A DNA stretch of 64,000 nucleotides, from the NCBI GenBank assembly GCA_028274465.1, contig CM051455.1, forward strand, positions 106,018,942 to 106,082,941, written 5' to 3'. Under the pieces are notes generated by a model. That model was not told the origin of the DNA, searched no databases, and saw nothing but the letters and a program-made list of their open reading frames with translations. Shown here piece by piece: positions 33,741 through 44,856 of the stretch. Origin of the DNA: Plantago ovata (taxonomy: Eukaryota > Streptophyta > Magnoliopsida > Lamiales > Plantaginaceae). The position numbers and the translations under genes are program-made. The first letter of the stretch is position 1; each line of letters begins with the position of its first letter.

Positions 33741-35150
33741 ACCTTTGCTTGTCCTCAAGCAACTAAGCTAGACTCTAATACAAAAAACATGCAAGACACA
33801 AAAATGGAGTTACATGCCAAATAAAATAAACTAATATACTGAATCTACCAAATAACATATGAACAAAAACCATATGAATCAAAGCATGAATATAGTTTGA
33901 AGAATATCTCGATTGACTTATACACATCCACATAAGCACTTATGTCAAGACAAGATAGTCTCTCGTAACATTCTCTACCTGGACCTAACCAGTGACGACG
34001 TAATGATGCATGCTAAGATACGAATGGTTGCCCCGTGCCTATGAAACTGAGGACTTACTGCTGTTCTACCATGTTAAGACTTTCCCTCAAAAGAGGTCGA
34101 ACCAGTACTGGCTCTCATCAAACGAAGGAGGGTTCCCTATAAAAGATAACACTCCCCTATTCTACCCATCTCTTAAGTAAAGTCTTAAGCTATTCACCAC
34201 TTCCTGAATGGCAGGACGAGGGTGGTCTAGAACAGATGACTCTCAAGAAAAAAAAAGATAAAAAATAAAAATCACGAATACGAAGATCACAGAAATGCAA
34301 AAGACTCAACACTTTGCTAAACTGCTATTTGGCTTTCTTTTTTGGACCCTTCTTTGCTTTTTTGGGGTCTTTTCTTTTTTTCTTTCCAGATTCTTTTCTT
34401 TTTCCTCTTTTTTTCCTGGAATTTTTCTTTTGTTTTCGATTTTTTTCTAGCCAGCAGTAGCATAACAAAGAGAGAAACAAAAAGACTCACACGACTTTCC
34501 CAAACCTATTCGAAAGAATAGGTTGGAGTACGAAATTCACGGAAAAAGAATAATAAACTCACGATACGAAAATGAAAAACAGAAACAAATCTAATGATGG
34601 TGTAACCCCCTCCCCAAACCTATTCGGAAGAATAGGTTATAAACAAAGGATCACACAACCTCACACTACCTCCTTCCTAGGCATTTAGCAATCTCAAAGC
34701 ATGGTGAAGACTTGTTGCCTCTTAGGTACATAATTACTCGGGAAAACAACCATAAGACCCTAACATGCATCATCCTATTATAAAGGCCTTCGTGAACCGC
34801 AGTAGAGAAAACACCACTAAGTGATGTCGAGACTACCAAGCTTAACTAAGTACAATACATAAATGTGACAAGCCAAGCGAGAAAAACCTCAAACAAATTC
34901 ATAGAGATGAACCATACGATTACGACAAAAAAGTTCAAAAAATTCGGCAATAAACTCCATATAAAACATGCAAGACTATCCTAGGAAAGCAGTAAACGTG
35001 CAAATGCAATTAAAAAAAAACAAGACTATCCTACTCAACATCACAAAGCCAAACAATACTTAACATCATGGTTCACATCCCATCCCCCTCATGAAACTTA
35101 AGCTAGTCCCTAGCAAAAGAAAATGAGTAAATAAAAAGTGATACTAGATG
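33741..35150. other. Athila-2 non-coding 3' region with hairpin pair
   Basis: This is homologous to 1984-3500 of Athila-1, including the T-rich tract (about 34338-34450). Two hairpins with the stem AACCTATTC/GAATAGGTT are at 34503-34524 and 34617-34638, with loops GAAA and GGAA. No gene is seen. Confidence 0.75.
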
Positions 35151-35429
35151 TTACCGAACGGTTTGGCCTCGGTCGGCTGAGTATTCAAGAATGGACTCAA
35201 GAGTACCTCCCCACGGTGGCCGCCATTCTCTTGGTCCGATGTAGCAAAGAGACCTAGGAAGCCTCAAAGATCTCACCATGGTGAATGGACTAGTTTGCTT
35301 TGCAGGCATATCCAATAAGGACTTCATCAATAGGAGGACATTCACTTTGACTTCATCGAGGTGCTTGTTTAGTGGTGGCTCCTGTGTATCTTGCTTATCA
35401 AGATTTCCACCTCGGAGAAGTAGATTCAC
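35151..35429 (-). CDS. Athila-2 short frame after gag, replacing pol
   Basis: The 92 codons follow a TAG (35430-35432) that separates them from the gag frame. They begin VNLLLRGG, as at the start of pol in Athila-1 and Athila-C, and then keep a KVNVLLLMKSLLDMP segment resembling the KVEVNVPLLELIQNIP segment before the protease. The remainder (GPREWRPPWGGTLESILEY) has no counterpart in the other Athila copies here. It may be a relic of the pol start joined to foreign sequence, or a small conserved protein of non-autonomous elements. I do not know its function. It has no normal ATG at its start. Confidence 0.5.
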   Translation of the reverse strand: MNLLLRGGNLDKQDTQEPPLNKHLDEVKVNVLLLMKSLLDMPAKQTSPFTMVRSLRLPRSLCYIGPREWRPPWGGTLESILEYSADRGQTVR

Positions 35430-35432
35430 CTA

Positions 35433-36475
35433 TTTGTACTTAGGAACCTCAGTAGTAACAGAAAGAAGTGGTTTTGGGTTGATGCGAATGTCTGGGAGTA
35501 AAGAAACAGGGGAGCTGGGGTCGTCCAGCTCACTGGTCATGGGAGGCGGTTCTCCCCCCAGGCTGGGCGACTCGCCCCCCACCTCCAGGGGGGCGTTGCC
35601 TTCCAATCCTTTCTCCTCTTCAGTTCTCGAACCTCTTCTACTTCAGCACAATTCAACAAGCTGAATTCTTCCGTAAGATGTTCAGTTACTTCAACTTCTT
35701 CAACAACTTTTGCTATACGAAGGTCATCTTCAACTTGCTCGGCATGTGCATCTTCCTCACTGATTTCTTCGGTTTCAAAATACTCCTCGGATGAGCTTCC
35801 TGCTTCACCTCGATCTACTTCCTTTTCGGTAATGTGAATTGGTATGACCTCATCGGATTGTGTTGAACCTCTGGTGTACTTACGGAGGACTTCTTCTGCC
35901 TCGTCGACCGTACATTCTCCCAGACCGCCGCTCAACTGATCCACTCCAAGTCGTTCCTCTTCACGAAGTCCACCAACGAAGCACCAAATCAACTCCCCAT
36001 ATTCGAAACGGTGATGGGGGCACTCACGTTTATACATCTCAAAACGTTCGTAGGCGTCACAAAACTGCTCATACTCTCCTTGCTCGAAATATTGGATCCT
36101 ATCACGTAAGGCAATTGTCTCATGATAAGGCATGAACCGCGCCAAGAACTCCTCTACTACTTGGCCCCAAGTTTTCAGCGATCCTGGTTCAAACCTTGCA
36201 ATCCAACGCCTCGGCTCATACCCAAGAGCAAAACAAAATAGTTTTCTGCATAATTGGTCCTTAGTAAACCCTTCTGTTGGAATTCTTTCTATTTCCTCCT
36301 CATAGGATCGAATGAAACTCCATGGGTCCATCCCTACTCCATCTTCGTACCTCGGTAAGTACCTCACCATGGACTCCGTCACCTCATACCTCCTTAACTC
36401 GTCTTCCAGGTATATGGAAGATCCTCTCCTCACCTGCGAGAATTGGGGTGTCATGCGAGCGCGCATGGACATCAT
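35433..36475 (-). CDS. Athila-2 gag
   Basis: The first ATG is at 36475 (MMSMRARMTPQFSQVRRG); a longer reading from 36505 needs a TTG start. The frame is open to about 35537 and carries the same gag block as Athila-1 (FTKDQLCRKLFCFALGYEPRRW, W.QVVEEFLARFMPYHE, QYFEQGEYEQFCDAYERFEMYKRE). An acidic C-terminal half and WRWGASRPAWGENR repeats follow. A frame change within the GC-rich repeat leads to DDPSSPV to the TAG at 35430. It would form the particle shell. It is the most intact gag in the window. Confidence 0.82.
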
Positions 36476-36708
36476 ACCTGTATGTCTGTAGTAAGAGTAA
36501 CTCAAAACTAAAAATTAGCCTCGTTAGAAATTTCAAAAAATCGAGAATAAATCTTGATATCGAATACTACTAAGGCTAGGAAAGGGAAATTAGAAACAGA
36601 CTAGGAAAGCAGTATCAGAGAGAGATTGATAAGGAAAACTAAAACTAGTAGAATTAGGAATCTAAAGCTGTAAATATAAACAAATTAAATAGAAAAAAAG
36701 GAGTATAG

Positions 36709-36726
36709 TCCCCGACAACGGCGCCA
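36709..36726 (-). other. Athila-2 primer-binding site (tRNA-Asp type)
   Basis: The minus strand reads TGGCGCCGTTGTCGGGGA, three bases from the LTR, with one difference from the site of Athila-C. Confidence 0.85.
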
Positions 36727-36729
36727 ATT

Positions 36730-37973
36730 TGATGAACGTTGTCAAGGTCAATCAAATAAATTTGTTATTTAGCCAAAGACAATCCACAACTACAATGAAA
36801 ACCGTAGTGTAGTAGAAGAATGACTCGAGTGTCGTTCTCTCAGGACTACAACTAGCTTTATCTATTTAACAAGAGAATATAAAACAGCAGACAGATAACA
36901 ATCGGGGGTTTCTAGCAGATAATGGAGATTGGTGATAGTATGGTCCTTCTTAGCATAATGGGTCGATAATCATGCATAAATTCCTCGGTCTTGCATAGAG
37001 ATCTTTGAATCAATCTAGTGTCCTGTTGCAAGTATTAAGCACTACGAAGATAATCTGGTCTGACTAGTCAATCACGGTTGTCCTAATGTGTTCCGTAATT
37101 ATTCAACACTACGAATATAATTGGTCTGATGGTCGACTAGTGTCCAATTGTGCATAATGATCAATACAACATACGAGAATTTTGGTTACAACTGATCAAC
37201 GAAATAAAGCAATGACACAGAGTATAATGCGCGATATAGCCATTAGCATGATTATCTTCCCTCGCTAAGAATTCACATACTACCACCAATGATAAGTTTA
37301 GCTACTCATAATAGGCATGCAATCCACAGATATCATAGAAGAAAACATGTTGAAAGAATATAAAATAAGTAGAATAAAACTTGTAAGTTACAAAGTTACC
37401 GAAGGTTGTCAATCTTCCGGATGATTGCGGTCCTACGAGCTCCAAACTGCTATGAAAAAGTATCCCCTAAGCTACGGAACTCCCAGGACAGGCCCCGGGA
37501 AGTTCCTACCTAAAACTATAGAGAGAGGTGAGAAAGTAGGCTTGGAAAGATATGATTTTCGGAGAAAAACTAAGCTCTATATATAGGCCCCGAAATTTCT
37601 CTGGGGCGGTTCGCCCCCCGCCTTTTTCGCGGAATTCCGCATTTTTCGACGCGGATTTGGATTTCTTCACCTTTTCGGACTCGGTTTCAGACATCTAATG
37701 GCCTTCTAACCTCCATATTCGACCCCTAGACTCCAAATCCTATCCGGAAACCTTCAGATACTCCAAATAGGCTTCTGGAACACCAATTCCTTGTCAACTT
37801 TAATATATTTGCCCAGAAATCCCCGAATTTCAACCAAAACCTGTAAAATAAAATCTAAAGGGAAACGTGACACTATTCTTATAAAATGTACTAAAATATA
37901 GATAAATTAACATAGAGGATAACTAAAATAGGTGAAAAGGACTCGAATGAAAGTGTAAAATACACATTCATCA
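36730..37973 (-). repeat. Athila-2 5' LTR
   Basis: This is the 1,244-bp partner of 32482-33725, ending CATTCATCA beside the GCAGC duplication. Confidence 0.92.
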
Positions 37974-39000
37974 GCAGCCAAGCGAAGCGCTTGGAGGGCC
38001 CAAGCGCTTCACTTGCCAAGCGCTCCGCTTGGCCTCTCCAAGCGGTCCGCTTGACAGCGGTTATATTTTCGGATTTTCCTTCTTAAATCTGATTTTCAGT
38101 TACTTTTTCCAGACTTTTGAACATTGGCTTCGTTTTGGCAGAGCTCCTAAGCCCCAAAACTCAGAGAAAACTCAGATTACATTGTATTTTAGATTGGATT
38201 AAAGGTTTTGGCATAGGATTGAATCCATTGTTTCATCTACGGAGAGGTTTTCATCAATACCCACCGATTAGTGACAGCTTGGTGGTAACATTGTATCATT
38301 ATCTCTTGTCTAGTAGTTTGATTTGATGTATTCTATTTACAATTCATATGATTTGATGTCTATGTTGATGAATATGAGTAGCTAAATCCTTTGTGTTGGT
38401 GGTAGAATGTAGAATTATGCATGTTATGGATTATGCTTATGCTTACATGAGGTTGTGAGTCAATCTTGGTACAAATTACTTTATATGATTCGTAGTTGCC
38501 TATAAACTATATTCGAATAGAGTATGTGACAAACTCGTTGGTCAATGAAAGCTATAGGATTGTATGTTAGTGATTTGCAGCATGCTAGATAAATGGTGTT
38601 AGTGACAAACACCTCTAAATTATTGATAGTGGCCTTTCATGATGTGTGTCTTGAAAGTTACCTAGACAAGTTGCTTAGCAGACTTAGTTGAAGGTTTTAC
38701 GCACTGAACTTGTGAGCATATTCGTAATCCATGCATGTGTATTCGATTTCTACCACCGACCGTTTTCCAAACTTTATTACAACAATCTGATTTCTCGTTG
38801 CTTTGTTCTAAGAAAACAATTCTATAAACACTTGAACACGTTGTCTGAAATAACTAGCAAAAACCACAAACAAAGCCACGTTAGGTCCCGAGAGAACGAC
38901 ACTCGGGGACAACTTGCTGTTGCACTCTAGTTTGTGTAGTGATAAGTGTTCTTTGGCTATTAAACAAATTTAATTGGTGAAAAACGACATCATCAGTTCG

Positions 39001-39191
39001 CCTAAGATAGTTTCCTTTCCAGCTTCTGTGGTTTTGTGAGGAAAGCTTCTATCAACCTTAGTGATCTTGATAGGTCCATCATTAATGACAGTAACCATCT
39101 CATCACTAATGGCCTCAAGATGTAGCATCATGTTGTTTCGCCATTTTTCGTAGTTTTCCAGCTTCAGCAAGGGAGCGTCTCCTAAAGACAT
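39001..39191 (-). pseudogene. Copia-A gag N-terminus
   Basis: The ATG at 39191 opens MSLGDAPLLKLENYEKWRNNMMLHL, a typical Copia gag start. Reading continues to GKETILGE and crosses the solo-LTR insertion into 32092. The start lies about 100 bp after the primer site, as expected. Confidence 0.85.
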
Positions 39192-39289
39192 CCTATCAAC
39201 AAAAGACTACGAAACTGATCAAGTGAGAGTGTTTTACGGAAAGCACCTAAAGGGATCTAGGTTCAGTGCTGAAGGTTAAAGAACCTCCA

Positions 39290-39301
39290 GCTCTGATACC
39301 A
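39290..39301 (-). other. Copia-A primer-binding site (initiator Met)
   Basis: The minus strand reads TGGTATCAGAGC, two bases from the LTR, complementary to the 3' part of initiator tRNA-Met, as in most plant Copia elements. The rest of the leader (39192-39289) has no other feature that I recognise. Confidence 0.9.
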
Positions 39302-39303
39302 CT

Positions 39304-40877
39304 TGTTGGTCCCTTTAAACAACAAGAAAAGACTAGAGGTGGGGGGGGGGGGGTGAATAGTCTTTTCAAACTTTCGTCGTTTAAAAACTTTCTCAGCAAG
39401 GACTTATTACTTTTCAGTAATGAGTTTGCTGATACTTAACTTTCTCAGCAAGCGCAAGTTACTTTTCAGTAACGAGTTTTGCTGATACTTAAAATCAGAG
39501 AGCGGAAGTCTTTAATACAATAGTGCTTTGTCAGTAAGTGATAATTTCAGCAAGTGAACAGAGTGACTCTGTACAGATAGATATGCTTTGCTGAAAACTA
39601 AGTGCAGTAAGTAAATCACACAAACACTTTTATAGTGGTATCTGAGAGTGGCGTAATCTCTCAACTAATCCACTTTGTCCTTTCTAGGACTGAATCCACT
39701 AAGACAAGTTTGAGGTTCCTTACAACACCTATCTAGAGCGATTCAACAGAAACCAGAGCAAACTTGCTTCGTTTCCAACCTAACTAGAGAACGAAACCTT
39801 GTTCTCCACCAAACTTGGGACTTTTAATCAGCAACACTATGCTCGATTAAGTTCCCCCTGAATTTCACGCCTGAAAGGGTGTATTTTCAGTTAGAGAGGT
39901 TTGGGATGAGATAACTTGATTATAACTTATTCAGCTACACAAGTAAACTAAGAAACAAAACTTTGAATACTTTGCAGTAAACAAGTTTGAAAGTTTCTGG
40001 TGTCAAGACTTGTTCTTGTTCGAAAGAAAGAACACTTAACTAATTTCTTAGCCGTGTATGTTCTACTTCTTCACAAGTAGCTTTTTCAAGCTTTAAGTCT
40101 TGGAACGGATCAATGGCATTAAAGAGTGTTTGAAGGGTATGTGAATTTAAGCACAAGTGAGAGTTTGATCACGTTGTTGACATACTTCAACTCTTTGCCG
40201 GATGACCTCTATTTATAGTGAATCAAGGGAGCCGTTTGAATTTCAAATTCTAAGGCTTTGTTCCTTAAGATGCCACTATCTTGCTTTTGTACTTTCAGCA
40301 GCGTCCTTTATTTGTCTTCTAGTCTTCATGTTCTTCGCGTGCATGCTTTGCATTTAATGTTCATTTGAATGAGATTCAAACATGAACGTTGGAGCGCAAA
40401 TGCAAGTACTTTCAGCAAGGAGGTCACATATGTTTTTCAGCAAGTGGTCAGTCTCAGTTTCAGCAAGCACAACCTACTCTGTCGTTTAGATTTTCACTTA
40501 TGCAAGTTGTTGCTGAAGTTTCCACTTTCTGAGCAACATGTGCCTTTGTAGATACCAGTCTTCAGAAATCTTCTAGTCTTTAGTCTTCGAATTCTTCAAG
40601 TTTCTGAACGGTTCTAAATGCTTCAATAGTTTGTTTGTATAAACAAAGTACATCATCAGCAAATGCTTCAATAGGTTGTTTTTCTTTTCAGAAAACAAGA
40701 TACATCATAAGCGGTAAAAACACCTATCTAGCACCTACTCTAAGTCTTCAGCAAACGTTCCTCTTTTACAATGTCCTCTAAAATTCTAAATTCCTATGGA
40801 CCTTAAGAGTACTAGATACTGGATTGTCCTTAATTTAGCATGGTTAATTGTTCATCAAAATTACAAGTTTCCGAACA
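39304..40877 (-). repeat. Copia-A 5' LTR
   Basis: This 1,574-bp LTR in sense reads TGTTCGGAAAC to GGACCAACA. It is homologous to the Copia-B LTRs. Close to its U5 end a 13-G run (39341-39353 on plus) sits in the loop of a hairpin with arms AAAAGACTA/TAGTC. The word TTGCTGA/TCAGCAA occurs many times. A TATA-like CTATTTATAG is near 40209. The right flank ATATT (40878-40882) is the presumed target duplication; the partner is outside. Confidence 0.88.
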
Positions 40878-41955
40878 ATATTGTCTGATAAATTGTCGAG
40901 GAATGTATTACGACCCTAATTGGATTGTTGCTTAAAATGCAAGGCCCTATGGGTCACACTTCAAGGTGGTATTTCTACAAACGAGCTATGTATATTGGAT
41001 TAAATATTAATTAGATTAACATTAAATTATTATACAAAATATATAATGTAATTATTTTATTAATTAGATTAATATTAATTTATTATATGTGGAATATATT
41101 TCAGAAATATAATTAATTGATTTAAATTGGATTTAATTAATTAATTGAAGAGTTATGCACTTTGACGGGATTGGATTGAAATCCAATTAAGGAAGAGAAG
41201 CTGGGCCAAAGAGGCCCAACGATGTTGAAGCTGCAGCTGGGCTGGTCGGCCCAACTGCTGCTTCAGCCTGGCGCGTGCATTCGCCAGTGATTTTTTGAAC
41301 GGCGCGTGCATTGCACGCGCTATACGAAAATTTTGGGGAGCTGTCTCCACATGTTTCTCTCTCTTCTGTTTTGACTTCTTCGTTTTGTTTTTGACTGAGA
41401 TAATTAACTATTTTCTCTTTGTTGGTTAGTTGATGACTTTTGAACTCTCCTAGTCAATTAGATTTACTTGGTAAAAATCATACGTGATTTTCTGAACTAA
41501 CTTACTGATTAAATCAGAAAGAAAGAAAGATAAGTCTTTATTCAGATTATACGTAGAAAATATTCTCTGATAGTCAGAAACTTATTTTCTCTCTAGAAGC
41601 TCAAAATATACAGAAGAACCTCCTATCGTTCTTGGTAGAAAACACTGCCCGTGGATACCGAGGCAGAACGAAACAATCAAGCCTGTTGATGAGCCATCTT
41701 GGAGATTCCATTGAAGGAGATTTCTTTGAAGAAGAGGAAGATATCCAGTTACCATACGAAGAATTTGCAAGGCTTTGTCTTAAGATTGACGAATAGATAG
41801 GTGGTGAATTTGCATCTCTGCTGGAAGACACGTAAGTAATCTTCTTCTGTCAATAATAAATGTGATATAGTCATTATCAGTTTAGTGAGAAATATTTTTT
41901 TTTTTTAAATTCCGCTGCTTAGCCTTTGAGGCAAATTTTCTCACATTTACTAACA
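40878..41955 (+). repeat. Element F: 3' part of an LTR, lineage not identified
   Basis: The sequence ends TTTACTAACA and is followed after one base by TGGTATCAGAGC, so it is the end of a 5' LTR. Its beginning is cut off by Copia-A. It is AT-rich at 40990-41150, with a GC-containing part at 41200-41300. The short frames on both strands have no recognisable product. Confidence 0.65.
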
Positions 41956-41956
41956 G

Positions 41957-41968
41957 TGGTATCAGAGC
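41957..41968 (+). other. Element F primer-binding site (initiator Met)
   Basis: TGGTATCAGAGC lies directly after the LTR end, on the plus strand. It shows that an LTR element begins here even though its genes are outside the window. Confidence 0.75.
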
Positions 41969-43642
41969 GAGGCTGATTTGATGACTATATTCGTTTATAT
42001 TTAATATAATTCTGTTGTTGTGGATTATTATATGTATGTTTGTGTTTAATCTTTTCACATTCTTTAATTGGATCTAAAGAAAGGAAATATGGGTTTTACT
42101 AAAGTGTGTTATTTTTCCAGATTCATTTATTAGATAAATGGAAAGGGAAAAAAAAATAAAATATTTTGAAGCGGTCGACTGCTGCTACTTCAATCGACTT
42201 GGTCGATTTCAGGGGGAGGCTTGGCCTCCGCCGGTGACCACCATCAATCTTCTCCTTCTTTCTTGACCCTCTCTCCTGTGTGTCCCTTCAAATTTGAGAT
42301 TGATTTGAGTTCTAAAGGTCATGGAGCTTGAACCTCCATTAATGGATATTTCAAGCTTTGTGAATTTGAACTCCGAATCAAACCATTAATATAAGGAGAA
42401 GATTCATATGAACATGAAGAGGATGATTCGAGCAAGAATCGGGTCAGACGGAATCGATTGGGTCGATTCCGTTCAACCCGATCGATAAAAAAAAATTTGA
42501 TTTTCGTTTTTCTGGGAAAATTAATTGCTTGCCAATTCGTTTGGGATGGTGTATTATGTTTAGAACATGATCATGGACCTTATATTCGAGTTGAGATAAA
42601 GATTGAAGGTTTCGGAAACTTTTCTTAAGTTATAGGGACTCAATTGCATTTTTGCAAAATATGGTGGTGTCTAATAAGCAAGAAAGAAGACTTCAGGGAC
42701 TTGTGTCCCAATTTGACAGTTTCTGTCTTAATGGGGCTCAAGCCCTTGAACTTCTATACTTTGCGAATTTGCCCCAGAATTTGCTAAATGTTTTAAAATT
42801 GATCCAGAAACTTAATTTCAACTTACTGCGAATTATAAAGTGGTCCCTGGAGTTTTAGAAACTTTTTATTTAATTTATAAATGGTTTATAAATTATATTT
42901 AAAACTTATTAATACTTTTGGAAAGTGATTAAAATGTTTAGAGACATAAATATAAGTTTACAATATTTAGTGACATGTTTATTGGTTTATAAATTGTTTA
43001 TAAACTACATTTGAATAATAATATATTACTTTAGAAGATTATATTATTATTAAAACTTGGTTTAAATATTTCGAAATTCTTGGAGAATTTATAAATTAGA
43101 TTTATGACTTACATATAATGATAATAATCCACAACAACTACTTATATGCTCCAACTTGGTTGTATCACATGTGTTGAATGTCTACATGAGCAATTTAATT
43201 ATTTAAATATTGTTAGTCCGCATTTATTGTATGGGTAGGCGGCACCCATTAGTTTCCGGCCGCATCTGTCATATGCATGGGTAGGCGGCACCCATTACTT
43301 GCTCGTCCGCAATTGATATGTATGAGTAGGCGGCACTCATTACTTGTTGGACCGCATTGCATGAGCCTTGGGTAGGCGGCACCCATTATGTGATGCATGT
43401 TAGGGATCTTGGTCAAGCGATTAAATACCCCATTTAAATGTTCCCCAATTAATTTAAGTGTCAATTAAATGGCATGATGTCACCCATCATAATTGAAGGT
43501 TAAATGGACTTGCTAATCTCGTGGGTAATATGCACCATAGTGCTTACTCCGTTTGCCGTAAGAAAGTTGTCTTCATAGGACCATTGTTGGTGTTGTGTGA
43601 TGGTTATGACTTGCTTGAATTATGTTGAGTCGCCATAGCGTC
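41969..43642 (+). other. Element F leader, no gene seen
   Basis: About 1.7 kb of AT-rich sequence follows the primer site with no frame that I accept as coding. It contains ATATTTAAT-type stretches (42850-43130), a short run of AAAAAAAATT and a tandem repeat at 43216-43392. Athila-C is inserted at 43643, so gag of F, if present, lies beyond the right edge. Confidence 0.55.
43216..43392 (+). repeat. Four-copy tandem repeat of about 45 bp
   Basis: Units start at 43216, 43259, 43305 and 43350. Each contains a CCGCA start and the core GGGTAGGCGGCACCCATTA (GAGTAGGCGGCACTCATTA in the third). The core changes are compensatory: GGGT/ACCC becomes GAGT/ACTC, so a short stem around AGGCGGC is kept. Confidence 0.85.
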
Positions 43643-44835
43643 TGATGAACGTGTATTTTACACTTTCATTCGAGTCTTTTTCACCAATTTAGCTATCCTC
43701 TAGGTTAATTTAGCTTATATTTCAGTGCATTTTATTAGAATAGTGTCACATTTCCCTTTCCTTTGCATTTTTCAGGTTTTAGGTGAAAAACGTGTTTTTA
43801 TGGGCAATATTGATGAAGTGGACGAGGTTTTGGTGTTTCGAGGACATTCGTGGAGTATGTAGAAGGTTCCGGATGAGATTTGAGGCCTAGGGGACGAGTT
43901 TCAAGGCTTAAAGGTCACTAGAAGGCAAAATCCGAGTCCGAAAAGGAAAAGAAGACCAAAATGCGTCTCCACGGACCTGGAGCTCCCAGGCGGTTCGCCC
44001 GGCACGCCAGGCGGTTCGCCTGGGATCCCAGGCGATTCGACCCCCAGTTTCCGACTTCTATATATATGTTTGCCCATTCTCTACGTTTTTCATACCTTTT
44101 CACATTATTTGGAGAGACAAATTCTCCAGAGCCTGTTCTGAGAATTCTTAAAATAGGAGACTCTTTTTCTTATCAATTTGGAGGATTAAGCATAGTAATT
44201 GGACCTTGTTGTTTATCAATTCTTGCTTGTGAGTTAGAAATTCTTCGGAGATTGACGTCCTTCGTTGGTAACTTGTATCTCACGATTTTTCTACTTTTAT
44301 TTATTTCTTTCAACATGTTTTTATTCAATCTTGCTTTGATTCTTGTTGATTGCAATTTATCTATGAGTAGCTAAATCTATCGTTGGTGATCGTATGTGAT
44401 TTCTTAGCTAGGGTTCTTAATTATGCATGAGTGGCTGTAACGCGATTTAGATTTGACTTGTTGCTTTATTTCTTTGATCTATCTAAGCCCTCTATCTTCG
44501 TAGTGTTGAATGGAACGGAACACATTGGACAATTCATGATCTTAGATTTCTATGCAAACGTTCAAGTACTTCATGCATGTTTATTAACCTGATGCTTTGA
44601 ATGATCATACTATCGCTAACTTCCATTATTATTGATAAGAAAATATGTGCTAAGTCGTTTGTTGAGTTTATAGTTTAAGTTAAATTAGATAAAGCTAGTT
44701 ATAGTCCTTAGAGATCGACACTCGAGGTTATTTTACTTCTACACTACGTACCTTGGTTTTCGTTGTAGTTGTGAATTGCCTTTGGCTAAAAACAAATTTA
44801 TTTGATTAATTGAGTCTGACAATCTCGTTTCATCA
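43643..44835 (+). repeat. Athila-C 5' LTR
   Basis: This 1,193-bp LTR runs from TGATGAACGTG to CGTTTCATCA. GGCGGTTCGCC palindromes at about 43988-44045 are followed by the TATA box CTATATATATG (about 44058-44068). The conserved GAGATCGACACTCGAGG strip is near 44711. Confidence 0.9.
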
Positions 44836-44838
44836 AAT

Positions 44839-44856
44839 TGGCGCCGTTGCCGGGGA
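44839..44856 (+). other. Athila-C primer-binding site (tRNA-Asp)
   Basis: TGGCGCCGTTGCCGGGGA lies three bases after the LTR and matches the complement of the plant tRNA-Asp 3' end with no mismatch that I can recall. Confidence 0.9.

Larger units (their letters stand above)
32482..37973 (-). mobile_element. Athila-2: young, gag-only Athila derivative
   Basis: Both LTRs are 1,244 bp and almost identical, flanked by GCAGC (32477-32481 and 37974-37978). Internally, in sense order, are a tRNA-Asp primer site, gag, a 92-codon frame and a 1.4-kb non-coding 3' region with the polypurine tract. Protease, RT, RNase H and integrase are absent, so mobility would need enzymes from a related element. At 5.5 kb it is about half the length of Athila-1. 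The near-identity of its LTRs makes it one of the youngest insertions here. Confidence 0.92.
32093..38995 (+). repeat. Solo Athila-type LTR on the plus strand, split by Athila-2
   Basis: The pieces 32093-32481 and 37979-38995 give an LTR of about 1.4 kb. It starts TGATGAACG and ends CATCATCA, flanked by GTTCG at 32088-32092 and 38996-39000. It belongs to a more divergent subfamily than the others. The shared points are AGAATAGTGTCACG and the conserved GAGAACGACACTCGG near its end. Its GC-rich cluster consists of AAGCG-CGCTT palindromes. It interrupts the gag gene of Copia-A. Confidence 0.88.
1..40877 (-). mobile_element. Copia-A: SIRE/Maximus-like Copia retrotransposon, split by three insertions, 3' end outside the window
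   Basis: The right end is a 1.57-kb LTR (39304-40877) followed on the minus strand by an initiator-Met primer site. Reading leftwards come gag, a CCHC knuckle, protease, integrase, reverse transcriptase (RT), RNase H, a motif array and an extra intron-containing gene that runs off base 1. The order protease-integrase-RT-RNase H is that of Copia. Removing the inserts 763-11569, 16448-28542 and 32093-39000 (each with one TSD copy) restores continuous reading. Long size, an additional gene after pol and a C/G-homopolymer hairpin near the LTR end suggest the SIRE/Maximus lineage, which is inference from family knowledge. The 3' LTR and the left TSD are not in the window. Confidence 0.85.

Noticed and set aside
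41153..41831. Short host genes in the region 41153-41831
   Set aside because: The frames are short, lack recognisable motifs and lie within an LTR piece directly before a primer-binding site.
43216..43392. A CRISPR-like array
   Set aside because: There are only four contiguous units with no unique spacers, in a plant retroelement leader.
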